From Sarocladium kiliense (lineage: Eukaryota; Ascomycota; Sordariomycetes; Hypocreales; Sarocladiaceae), in NCBI GenBank assembly GCA_030734395.1, contig JAUZTG010000001.1, positions 1-64,000 on the forward strand: a stretch of DNA of 64,000 nt, written 5' to 3'. The notes under the pieces are model-generated. The model did no database searches. It was not told the DNA's origin and saw only the letters and a list, made by a program, of their open reading frames with translations. Within the stretch, counting starts at the first letter, position 1. Each line of letters starts with the position of its first letter. Made by a program: the position numbers and the translations under genes. Below are positions 42,735-51,477 of this stretch, piece after piece.

Positions 42735-43562
42735 GAAATCCCGGCTGTCAAGTTGGCCTACGTGGTAGATGGCCGGTGGTTTGTTGTGAGCTGACAGTGA
42801 CCGTTGTGATTAGTGTAAGTGGTGGCCGGTAGGAGCGGCGTGGTGAAGATGTAGAAACCAGCCGACGAAGTATCCGAAGCTCTCTGAGTAAGAGACAAGA
42901 TATGTAAAGGGGGGATCTGGGGGCTTAATAATATGCTGCTGGGTGGAATTACGACGGTGGGTGTAAAGAGCAATGAATGCGACAGGTGAGAAGCTCGCGC
43001 GCGCAAAATGACCGCTCGCTGCCCGCTTATGTGAATTTCGCGGCAAATCGTAAGCTTTTAATCTGTCGACTCGGGCGACGCTGAGGGCTGCTTGGACGTG
43101 AATAACCGCAGAAAAACAGAAACGGGGGATCTGTCTTGGCTGGGCTGGTGCCTCGATGTACCAGAACAGATTGTCGTCCAGTCGCCAACTTCCACAGGTC
43201 GGCAAACATAATCAGCAAGTAATTGCATCAGCGACGCACAAACCTCTCATCTATGTCAGCACAAACCTCGCAATGCCGCAAAAACACCTCATCTTGAGCG
43301 GGGCTATCACACAATTCTATCCTTGAGCGCTAATCCTTTCTTAGTACCTATACCCCTCAAAGTAATAGCTCGTGTTGAATGGTGAACCGTATAATAGTCT
43401 GCGAGACACAAATCTTCGCACGCCCCTTTACGCTGCATACTTTCGTACATGGCTTTATAAACCTGCCTTTAGAAGTGTAAGTAGGACCTTTCCCTAGTTC
43501 CTTTTTAAAAACAAGCCCCCTCCTTTTCGAAGATATACACTTAATATATCAGCGACTTTAGT
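42735..43562. promoter_or_regulatory. Upstream region of the Zn2Cys6 gene with metal-motif variants
   Basis: No gene is seen. Three variants of the metal motif cluster here on the minus strand: 43234-43248 and 43257-43271 share the TTTGTGC core, and 43276-43290 (minus strand GAGGTGTTTTTGCGG) matches the reference at 13 of 15 positions. Confidence 0.45.
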
Positions 43563-44466
43563 TTAAGTGCAACCTTCATCGACATTTCGATCTGAACCCC
43601 AATTGTAGACTGTCTCAAAACGCATGTTATCGTCCTCATAGCTACCATTGATCCCCGACTGTACGTCGAAATTGACTAATTCCATGTTCTCCGTTATCGA
43701 GGAGTCCATTATGGGCTGCGAATAGTCAAGCGTCCAGTCCTCAAAAATAAGCATTGTTTCATCCAGCACCGGAAACGTATTTCCTTCGAATGCTGAGTCG
43801 CCGCTCTCAAAATTTGCGGCGGCCGTCGTGTTTTTGCCGACCATGGGGGGGAAGCTACCGATAGTATCATTCAGAGACCAGTCCATGGGTTCATTGAACA
43901 GCTGTGAAAAGAGGATGTCATTCGTTACTCCAGATTCGGAGGATTGACTCGACTTTACGCCGCCTGGCTGGAATGAGTAGAGGCTATCCTGGTCCGCGGC
44001 ATACTGGACTTGGGAGGAGACGGTAGGTACGATGGTGCTCTGCACCGCTTTCGCAACCACGCCAGCCTCCTCCTTCGGCTGGTTGGAAGCACAATTACAG
44101 ACTTCGCCGTGAATACAGCGGCATCGTGCTACGGTGAAATAATAGCGGTTAGTCATAGCTTGCGAATGATCAGCCGCAGAAGCATACCTGCGCGAACTTG
44201 TTCATCGGTGGAGGCCTGTGAGAGGAGGGCACACTTGCACATGGTGTGGACAGATTGAGTCTGGCGCAATGAACGGCAGTGACCACATTGTGAAACTGGA
44301 CGTCCTTTACCACGAACATGATGAAGTGGACGGTCTATGTTCAGATATTAGCGAGGGCGAATGTCCGAACTCTCCCCAAGTGACACTTACCGTTATGCTG
44401 GCACTGCGCAGCGCGGTGACCTCGGATGCAAGTATTGCAGGCAAACCTGACTCCGTCGATTATCAT
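43563..44466 (-). CDS. Copper-fist transcription factor B (3 exons, 262 aa)
   Basis: Exons are 44466-44391, 44334-44188 and 44128-43563; introns of 56 and 58 nt join in frame. The N terminus MIIDGVRFACNTCIRGHRAA then CQHNDRPLHHVRGKGRP, SQCGHCR and MCKCA is a complete copper-fist domain. A second Cys cluster CRCIHGEVCNC (C-x-C-x5-C-x-C) begins exon 3. The remainder is acidic and Asn/Ser-rich, suited to activation. The first exon is 76 nt and the intron phases are identical to those of copper-fist A, so the two are paralogues that have diverged outside the fist. One metal-motif copy lies about 570 bp upstream, allowing autoregulation or cross-regulation. Confidence 0.9.
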
Positions 44467-45600
44467 TTTTTCGATGTGTGCGAAGTAGGTCGTCTAGGAC
44501 AGAGGTGTCAAAGCTAAATGTTTTTATGTTCTCCCCGAAACAACATTGAACACATCATTGCCCGAGGCGCCCCAGAGTTCCCCGATATCGGCTCATCTAT
44601 AATTCCGGTTCCGCCTGTGTGACGCCTCCACGGCCTCAATGGGCATTATGTAAGAGTCTACAAAATAAAACATTCATTCTACCACTCGACATGCTAGGAA
44701 GAAGCTAATTTACCGGCAAACAGCAGCAAGACGTAGAGATCAAGGCAGGAATGACGGATTAGGGCAGCAAGAATATATCATTCGCCGTTACACAATGAAC
44801 GAATGTAAGGGTGGATGGTCTTCAGAAAGAATCGTGTTCCCGGAAATGGCTTTCTATACCATGGTCGTTTGGTATAACATAAGAAGCAATCAGAAGTCCT
44901 TTTGTGACACAAAAAGGATACTGCTCTTCCCCTTCTCACGACAAAGAACGCAAAAAGTTCTCAATCGAGCTCGGCATACTCCTTGGCGTCATGTTATCAC
45001 ATGTCATGAAGTTTAAAGTCAGCCGACTACTGCATGTGAGATATTTGTGCGTTCCTGATGAGGAGTGGGGAACTTAAGGACCAGGACCTAAGCCTTGGCT
45101 AACCTAAGATATGACATACTCCATATTTTTGACAAATCTTGCCGTGGGGCCTTCAGATGCGGAGATATGGTTATGTGGATTCTTTACACCCGTTAGATTT
45201 GGGTTGGAGTCGTGGTCTCCGTGCCTGGGTAAGGATGGGGTAGTGTGAGAGAACAAAACACCCCCAGGACACACGACAGTCCGTGGGGTACGCGCGGTGC
45301 GCGTACTCTAGCTTGGGGGTCTCGTACGGTCGAGACCTATCTTCCAGGTCAAATAACTCAACGAACAAGACCAACAGAACAAAATAACTAAGTTAGACCA
45401 TATGATCAATTGAATAAAACCCTCACGGACGCCAAACTAGCAGTTCATCATTAACTAGTATGTATGTGGGTGATTCCTCTATCTGTCCCGCGAAAAACGG
45501 TCTACTTTTATAAGAGGGCTAACTACCCTGCAACAGACGAACCAGAGGTGTTACAAACGTAACTACAACTCTCCCCTGTAAAAATTCTTCCAATCTAGGT
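44467..45600. other. Gene-free flank with possible LTR remnants
   Basis: No supportable gene. At 45551 TGTTACAAACGTAACTA repeats the first 17 bases of LTR copy A. A palindrome GTACGCGCGGTGCGCGTAC lies near 45290. Confidence 0.45.
45038..45052 (+). promoter_or_regulatory. Putative metal-response motif upstream of copper-fist B
   Basis: GAGATATTTGTGCGT matches the reference copy at 13 of 15 positions; about 570-590 bp upstream of the copper-fist B ATG, on the opposite strand. Confidence 0.45.
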
Positions 45601-46370
45601 ACTGTTAGCAGATTGCTAGCAGGGATGGGGAATTACAGGCAACCGACCATGCTTTGCGCTTTTGGCCTATCTTAGCGCTAACAGCACAGAGGATCACCTT
45701 TGGAGAGTTCATAATCCTCTGAAAAGCTGGTCTCGACAAGCACGTCCACTCGGACCTCACGGCCTCCTTCGGAACCGGGGAGCCGTGGGTATTGGAAGCT
45801 CTTGACCTTCCAAACAACGGTGGCTGGTCGCGGAGGTTTTTCCCTGAAGGCAAGCAGCCAGACTGCCTCTGATTCCTTCCGAGGGTTTTTCCCTGCCGCC
45901 GCCGCTCCGCCATTTCCACCGCTTGGTTACTGGAGCATGGACTACAGCAGCGTGTGTTGCTGGAGGCGTGGCAGAGATGTGCGAGAGAATTCTGACCGGA
46001 CAAAACCAAGGGTTGACCAAGATCCGCCAGCCGTCCCGCTGACGGGAGGCTGGTTCAGACAACAGAGCCTTGAGCCTACGAAATGCTGGATGAACTGCCT
46101 CGAGGACCTTCTGCTGGGGGACTGGGGCAGACTTTTTGTATTGATGTCCGCTGGGACGTGCTCTAGCGAATGCCTACGGAGTAGGAGAGTGCCTCGTGGA
46201 GGGCTGGGGTTTTGCCTCCGGCGTAGCGACCACGAGGACTTGCGGGAGGACTGTTCAGACTCGAAGCAGTGGTCGCTCTGGGTAGTTTAGCTCAGCACGT
46301 CCTGTACCCTACATGGGGCTTGAGCGGCCTGAAGGCCGCTGGACGGAAAATACACTTACTTACTTACTTA
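45601..46370 (+). mobile_element. LINE-like fragment with shared 3' tail
   Basis: The 3' end (about 46290-46370) matches the tail of the Tad-like LINE at 55580-55740: AGCACGTCC, CTTGAGCGGCC, hairpin, CGCTGGACGGAAAATACAC and a short tandem tail, here CTTA units. The upstream part is not recognisably coding. It is a 5'-truncated LINE of a related subfamily or a SINE that borrows the LINE tail. Confidence 0.6.
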
Positions 46371-46736
46371 CAAACGTAACTAACGCAGGCCTACAGGATG
46401 GGCCGCTCAGCATACGACACCACGAACAAGCTACACATGTGGGGGCCAGGAGCAAGGAAGGAACCACGTGACAAGTCACGTGACCACCGAGGATCACGAA
46501 GGGGAGGTGATCAAACAACACCACAGTAGTATATAAGAAGTAGCTAGAGACCAGAGTCCAACACGGAGGACTAGTTCCTCAGTGTTCAATCTAAGCATTC
46601 TACTACAATTGAATGGGAGCAATACCTCCTGACGATTACCTGTGACCTACACTGCTCGACTACCAGTACATCCACTATAGCTTAGGTCAAGACCTAGCTT
46701 ACCCTGGACAGACAACTTACGACAAATCTTACCAAG
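46371..46736. mobile_element. LTR-like element, copy B (truncated)
   Basis: Corresponds to 23004-23395 of copy A with many transitions and is GC-richer. It breaks off at CTTACCAAG, about 12 bp before the end of copy A. It abuts the LINE tail on the left and, after 19 bp, the MULE on the right. Confidence 0.7.
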
Positions 46737-46755
46737 TAAGGAAGCAAGCATACAC

Positions 46756-49613
46756 GGCGGCCAATACATGGGCGCCCGGCCGCCCATTTAATATCGCGCG
46801 CCGGGCGCCTTTTTCTGACTAAGCACACTCCGAACGCTGGACACCAACTCGGCTTGGAGGAACATGACACACACCTTTGTTGGTTATTACTTAAATATTC
46901 AACATTGAAAGACAAATGCAAGAAATGACAGCAACTCACAAAAAAGAAAAGAAAAGAAAAGAAAAGAGACTAAGTCCTGACGATGATACAATCTTCAATC
47001 GAGTCACTGTCTGCGTACAAGGCCTGTTGCTCCTCGCAGTCCTGCTCAGCGCTCCTCCAGATGTCTTCCATACCCTTTCGCCTGTTCGCTAGGGGGTTAC
47101 CACCCATCTCTTTGGCAACTCGGGCCTCTATGCGAGCGTCTTCCGCCTCATTCCAGTCCAAGTATGCCATCATCTCTTCTTTGGTCCATTCTCTGCTGCT
47201 AGCTCCCCTGCCACAGCGCCTGCCCATCTGTTTATAGTCAATGCACCACTCATAGCTCTTCTTATCATATCTGAGGGGAAGCCCCATGGCTCTGCGATAT
47301 TGTTGGTTGGTCTTGAGGGCACCGACCGGCTGTGCTGCATACCAAGAACTCCTGGCTGTGGTATATCTCTGATACACTGCCTGGGGCGAGTCATACCTCA
47401 GCGGTGACTGTCTAGCGTCTTCGCCGGACGTGACTATCTCCTCAGGAACTGCTTGACTGGCCTCAGAGGCAAGCCCCACCATGGGCTCTACTGGGACTGC
47501 CTGGCGGCTCATCGAGGTGTCTCTCGCCACATCTGCCGGTAGCATCTCAGGGATCGGCTCGTGTGTCGTATGCAGTGACGGAACCGGGCCCGATGAAGAA
47601 GCTGTCTGGACAATCAAATCCTTGAACCTCAATGGGCAGCTCTTGGAAGTCATGATGTGGCCAACTTGGTGACATCCACTGCATGTGCTGGGCACTCTCT
47701 TCCGGATTTCCACCAGCTCAAACGCGGAGGGCTCGCGTCTCGTGCTCGTCTTGGGCTGACCTGGTCTCCGGAGGATATGGCTCTGGACTCGCCTTGGTTC
47801 TAGGACCGGTCGTGGCTGGGCTGCATCTCGCTTGAGGTACCAGTGAGGGTGGAAATGCTCCAGAGCAAGAGCCTTCCCTTCTTCTCCAAGCCTCTCCAGT
47901 GCGTGAGAGCATGGCAGCCCCTGTGAGGCAGTAAAGATCTGGCTGCACGGAGCTCTCTCCGGCCGCTGGAGCAACTGGCGCTGTTCTTGCACCTTACGCA
48001 GAGCATGGTGTGAGACCCAGCCTCGTACTGCCTCAAACAGCACGCCTGAGACATCGAGAGGGGCCCGCAGCTGTTGAGAGACGCGAATATGTTTGAGTTC
48101 CTTCAGCTGGTTGGCGATGGCGTGCTTTAGTGCCTGCCAAACGTCAAAGAGGTCGAAGTTGGACTTCTTAATGTGCGATTTGATCAATGAATGAATGCCC
48201 TCCGCCCTGAAGAATGCAGCTCAGCCTTCGTCCCAAAGTATCGAGTCGGTAGCCCACCTGCCTCGAGGTGGCCACGTTGTCGAAGTGCAGATAAGTGTTC
48301 ACCCACGCCTTGACAATCATTTCTTTGTATGGTTCGAGCCAGTATGTCTTGACGTAGCCCACAGCATCAAGGTAATTGACGCCATACTCAGCTTCGAACT
48401 GTGTTAGCCGTTCCTTAAACACCTTCTCGTCAGATGAGGCCACGATCGAGTGCCAAGATGCGTAGAATGCCTCCCATAGCTGGACTTCTGTTTGCGCGTC
48501 TTTGGAACTATTTTTCGCCACAAAAATCGGCCGACAATGCTGAAGAACAGCCTTATTGACATGCCAGAGGCACAGAAGTGTTTTGGAGGTGGGGAAACTA
48601 GCCGTCGCGGCATTCATGGCAGCTAGACACCGGTCAGTCAAAACGACGGAGGGCAGGCCGCATTGGTACAATGACCTGAGGTGTTCCAACGCCCATAAGT
48701 AGTCCTCTTCCGATTCACCTGAGAGAAAGGCAAATGCAATGCAAAAAGAACGTTGGCATGAGTCCACCCCCACCATATCAAGAAGGGGCATATCATGCTT
48801 GTTCGTCTTGTAGGTGCAGTCTAGCAACAAGACGTCGGGGTTGCTTTGTAGGTACGCTACGGAGTCCGGATGGGCGAAGAAAATGGCCGTCAGTCGATTA
48901 TTTGTGTCTATTTGAGTCTGGCATATGAAACCCTCGGCAGACAATTGGGCGATCAGAGCCTGGATGCTGCTCTGACCTTGACGCAAGTCTCTCCTAGCTG
49001 CTGCGATCTGGTTGTATATATCTTGTTGAGTGGCGAGAGTGTCCGAGTGGTTCTGCAGGTAGGTCCTAATATCCTTTGGCGCTGTGCCAGACGATGCGAG
49101 GTGAGCAATGGTCGTGGCATCTCGGTCCTGCAGACGACGGTGCGCCGGATGCGCACACGGATCCTCGCTCGGTGGGTGATTATGCGATGCGCAGTCCTTG
49201 TCAGGCCGATGGCTTAGAACCCACGTGAGTCCATCTAAGGACTGCTTGGCTAATACTGAAAATTTGCAGCCAGTTCGTCGGCTGGAGGTACGGCGCGTTC
49301 GGTCGACTGATGCATTTGGTGGGGGCTTGTTGCGGTCACACGCGTAGACCACTTTGATCCGGCCACTGGCGGTCCTAGTTGACTTGCCAGTGGTAAAGGC
49401 ATAACCACGAGGCTTTGCCCAGGTATTAATGGCAGCAAGCAGTGACTCGCGTGACTCGTACACACCTTCCGGTGGCAGCGCATCACCAACAAAGGTGTGT
49501 GTCATGTTCCTCCAAGCCGAGTTGGTGTCCAGCGTTCGGAGTGTGCTTAGTCAGAAAAAGGCGCCCGGCGCGCGATATTAAATGGGCGGCCGGGCGCCCA
49601 TGTATTGGCCGCC
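46756..49613 (-). mobile_element. Hop-like MULE DNA transposon with 129-bp inverted repeats
   Basis: 46756-46884 and 49485-49613 are inverted repeats of 129 bp that look identical by eye, starting GGCGGCCAATACATGGGCGC. The outer flanks do not show a matching 8-11 bp target duplication, so the neighbourhood may have rearranged after insertion. The minus-strand transposase gene fills the element. Fungal Hop elements (from memory) are MULEs of similar build. Confidence 0.9.
46970..49505 (-). pseudogene. MULE transposase, one frameshift from intact
   Basis: Frames 49505-48168 and 48187-46970 form one protein. The N terminus (residues 10-120) is a FAR1/WRKY-like DNA-binding region (FTTGKSTRTASGRIKVVYAC, then CASHNHPPSEDP). 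The centre has the MULE DDE core (DVLLLDCTYKTNKHDMPLLD, then LTDRCLAAMNAATASF, LCLWHVNKAV). The second frame has a SWIM-type finger (PCSQIF.. LPCSHALERL) and a late CCHC knuckle (CSGCHQVGH). The break lies at an AATG triplet repeat, 48186-48197 on the plus strand. Two units instead of three would keep one frame through GGGHSLIKSHIKKSN, so replication slippage is the likely cause. The start codon lies inside the inverted repeat. An active sister copy could still mobilise it. Confidence 0.85.
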
Positions 49614-49693
49614 TCCACTTTCCCCTATGTAGACACAACCAGTAGCCCAGCACGTCCCGTACCCTACAGGGGGCTTGAGCGGCCTTCAGGCCG
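49614..49693 (+). mobile_element. Short Tad-like LINE 3' tail fragment
   Basis: TCCACTTTCCCCTATGTAG through CCGCTGGACG is identical by eye to 55551-55636. It is directly adjacent to the MULE right end and to the 5' region of the full LINE. Confidence 0.75.
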
Positions 49694-49830
49694 CTGGACG
49701 CACCTTCCTTTGTCATCATACTTTCTTGGCACGCTGCTGTTAAGAAAGTAGCCCTATCCTACATACATTCGCCTAACAACTGCATCACGAAACCTCCAAT
49801 CCACGCTCCGCGTAGCCTCTGGCCGCGGCG

Positions 49831-51477
49831 ATGGCAGCCGCCACGCCGGGCTCCCAAGCATTCCCAGATGGCCTCACGTGGGAAGTCATCACACCTCAAA
49901 GGGCGCGTGCAGCCCTACTACGTAGAAGCGTTCCTGCGGTCGAGCAGCCTATCACTGCTCTACCAAGGCGACAGCCGCAACTAGCTAAGACGCCATCATC
50001 ACCCACCAACCGGAACACAACTGCTATAGGCACGGAAGGGCCGCAGCACGCTACCATCAACGCGCTACCGAATCAGGCGCTTCAAGGAGAGAGTCAACCA
50101 ATCAGCATTGCGGAATCAGCAGATCGACTTGTGCAAGCGCATACTGAGACGTACAACACCAAGCTCACTGTCTTCCGAGCCTTCTGTGCAGCCTTCGACG
50201 AGACAGCGAAACAGTTCACATCCAAACAGGGACGAGACTTTGCCCATCAATTTTCGAACAACTTCCTAGACTACTGGAGCCACGCCCTGAACTCAACTAC
50301 GCTGGCACCGATACCGACATACAGCAGCGTCGCCGCTGGCTTGCCACCAAGTACCCTTCCGACTGGAACCCCTGAGATCCCCCACCCCCACCACCAACGA
50401 CAAAATGACGGCTTTCCACATGCTCAGTTACAGGGTCCTGCCACCCCACTCGTCCGCCCTGCTGAAGATCTTCGGGTCTTCGTGCGGCTAGAGCCCGAAG
50501 CACAAGCTAGGACACAAACCAGCTACGCAATTCGAACGCACGTCGCGCAAAAAGCAGGCATCAACCCTCAGCTAATACATGCCATCCCGGTTACTACCGG
50601 TTGGGCGATTCGACCAGCTGACGCAGCAACCCGCGACAAATTACTTCAACAGAAAGAAGACTGGTCCCGTGAACTGGGCGCAATCAATGTTGAGGCGAGC
50701 CAGAGGTGGTATAAATACGTTGTGCACAACTGTCCCCGTCGACTGACAGACTTACATGGCAATGAAGTGAACTACGACACAGCTACCTTAGACGAGATCA
50801 AATGCCAGACTGGCCTCGAGCCTGTGAGTGTCAAGCCGTCCCGCCACGACTCCAACGAACTTCCAACGAAGACCCTCATTGTGTCTTTCACGGAACCGAC
50901 GAAACGCTTCTGGACCCTATTCGGAACGAGCTCACCCGCCGCACTCATCAACAAGCCACAACCGCCAAGACAATGCACTGTCTGCTGGGACTACCATGGC
51001 CCGCGAGGCTGCAAACGACTACCGATCTGCAAGACCTGCGGCAAGCCCGCCCATGGGACAGTAGCTTGCAGCACGCCGACCCAGTGCATCAACTGCCTCG
51101 CACCGCATGAGGCCGACGACACCACGAACTGTCTAGCACGGCCCAAGAGGGCTCATGGGATGCTGCGACCCCTGACAAGGGAACAGAAAGCCGCGATCCG
51201 AAAGATCGGCAGAGAGCTGTTCTATCAGAAGAATCCTGAAATGCAGGGCAATTGTGTGCAAGTTCTGCCCCATGGCGGGGATACCCAGCCGCGGACCGAT
51301 CAAGAAGCAGTGCCGGGGCAGACCACTCGGCCTGCAAGCCCTGTCGATGAGATTGCGGTCTCCTCACCGTCATGTATCGTAGTGGCAACCACTATAGAGC
51401 CCGCGGCAACAGAGCCCGAGGCAATAGCCTCTCGTCTCAAGAGGCGTCGACAACATGAACCCGCGGCGAACCTATGA
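49831..51477 (+). CDS. LINE ORF1, gag-like zinc-knuckle protein (548 aa)
   Basis: Nucleic-acid-binding protein of a Tad/I-type LINE that packages the RNA. The N-terminal half is low-complexity and Thr/Pro-rich. Residues about 210-310 look like the RNA-recognition-like domain common in these ORF1s (LRVFVRLEPEAQARTQTSYA, then NPQLIHAIPVTTGWAI). Residues about 380-440 carry zinc knuckles (CTVCWDYHGPRGC, CKTCGKPAHGTVAC, CINCLAPHEADDTTNC). The stop TGA overlaps the ORF2 start in an ATGA at 51474-51477, so ORF2 is probably made by termination-reinitiation. The upstream ATG MAAATPGSQAFP is the first in frame. Confidence 0.85.
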   Translation: MAAATPGSQAFPDGLTWEVITPQRARAALLRRSVPAVEQPITALPRRQPQLAKTPSSPTNRNTTAIGTEGPQHATINALPNQALQGESQPISIAESADRLVQAHTETYNTKLTVFRAFCAAFDETAKQFTSKQGRDFAHQFSNNFLDYWSHALNSTTLAPIPTYSSVAAGLPPSTLPTGTPEIPHPHHQRQNDGFPHAQLQGPATPLVRPAEDLRVFVRLEPEAQARTQTSYAIRTHVAQKAGINPQLIHAIPVTTGWAIRPADAATRDKLLQQKEDWSRELGAINVEASQRWYKYVVHNCPRRLTDLHGNEVNYDTATLDEIKCQTGLEPVSVKPSRHDSNELPTKTLIVSFTEPTKRFWTLFGTSSPAALINKPQPPRQCTVCWDYHGPRGCKRLPICKTCGKPAHGTVACSTPTQCINCLAPHEADDTTNCLARPKRAHGMLRPLTREQKAAIRKIGRELFYQKNPEMQGNCVQVLPHGGDTQPRTDQEAVPGQTTRPASPVDEIAVSSPSCIVVATTIEPAATEPEAIASRLKRRRQHEPAANL

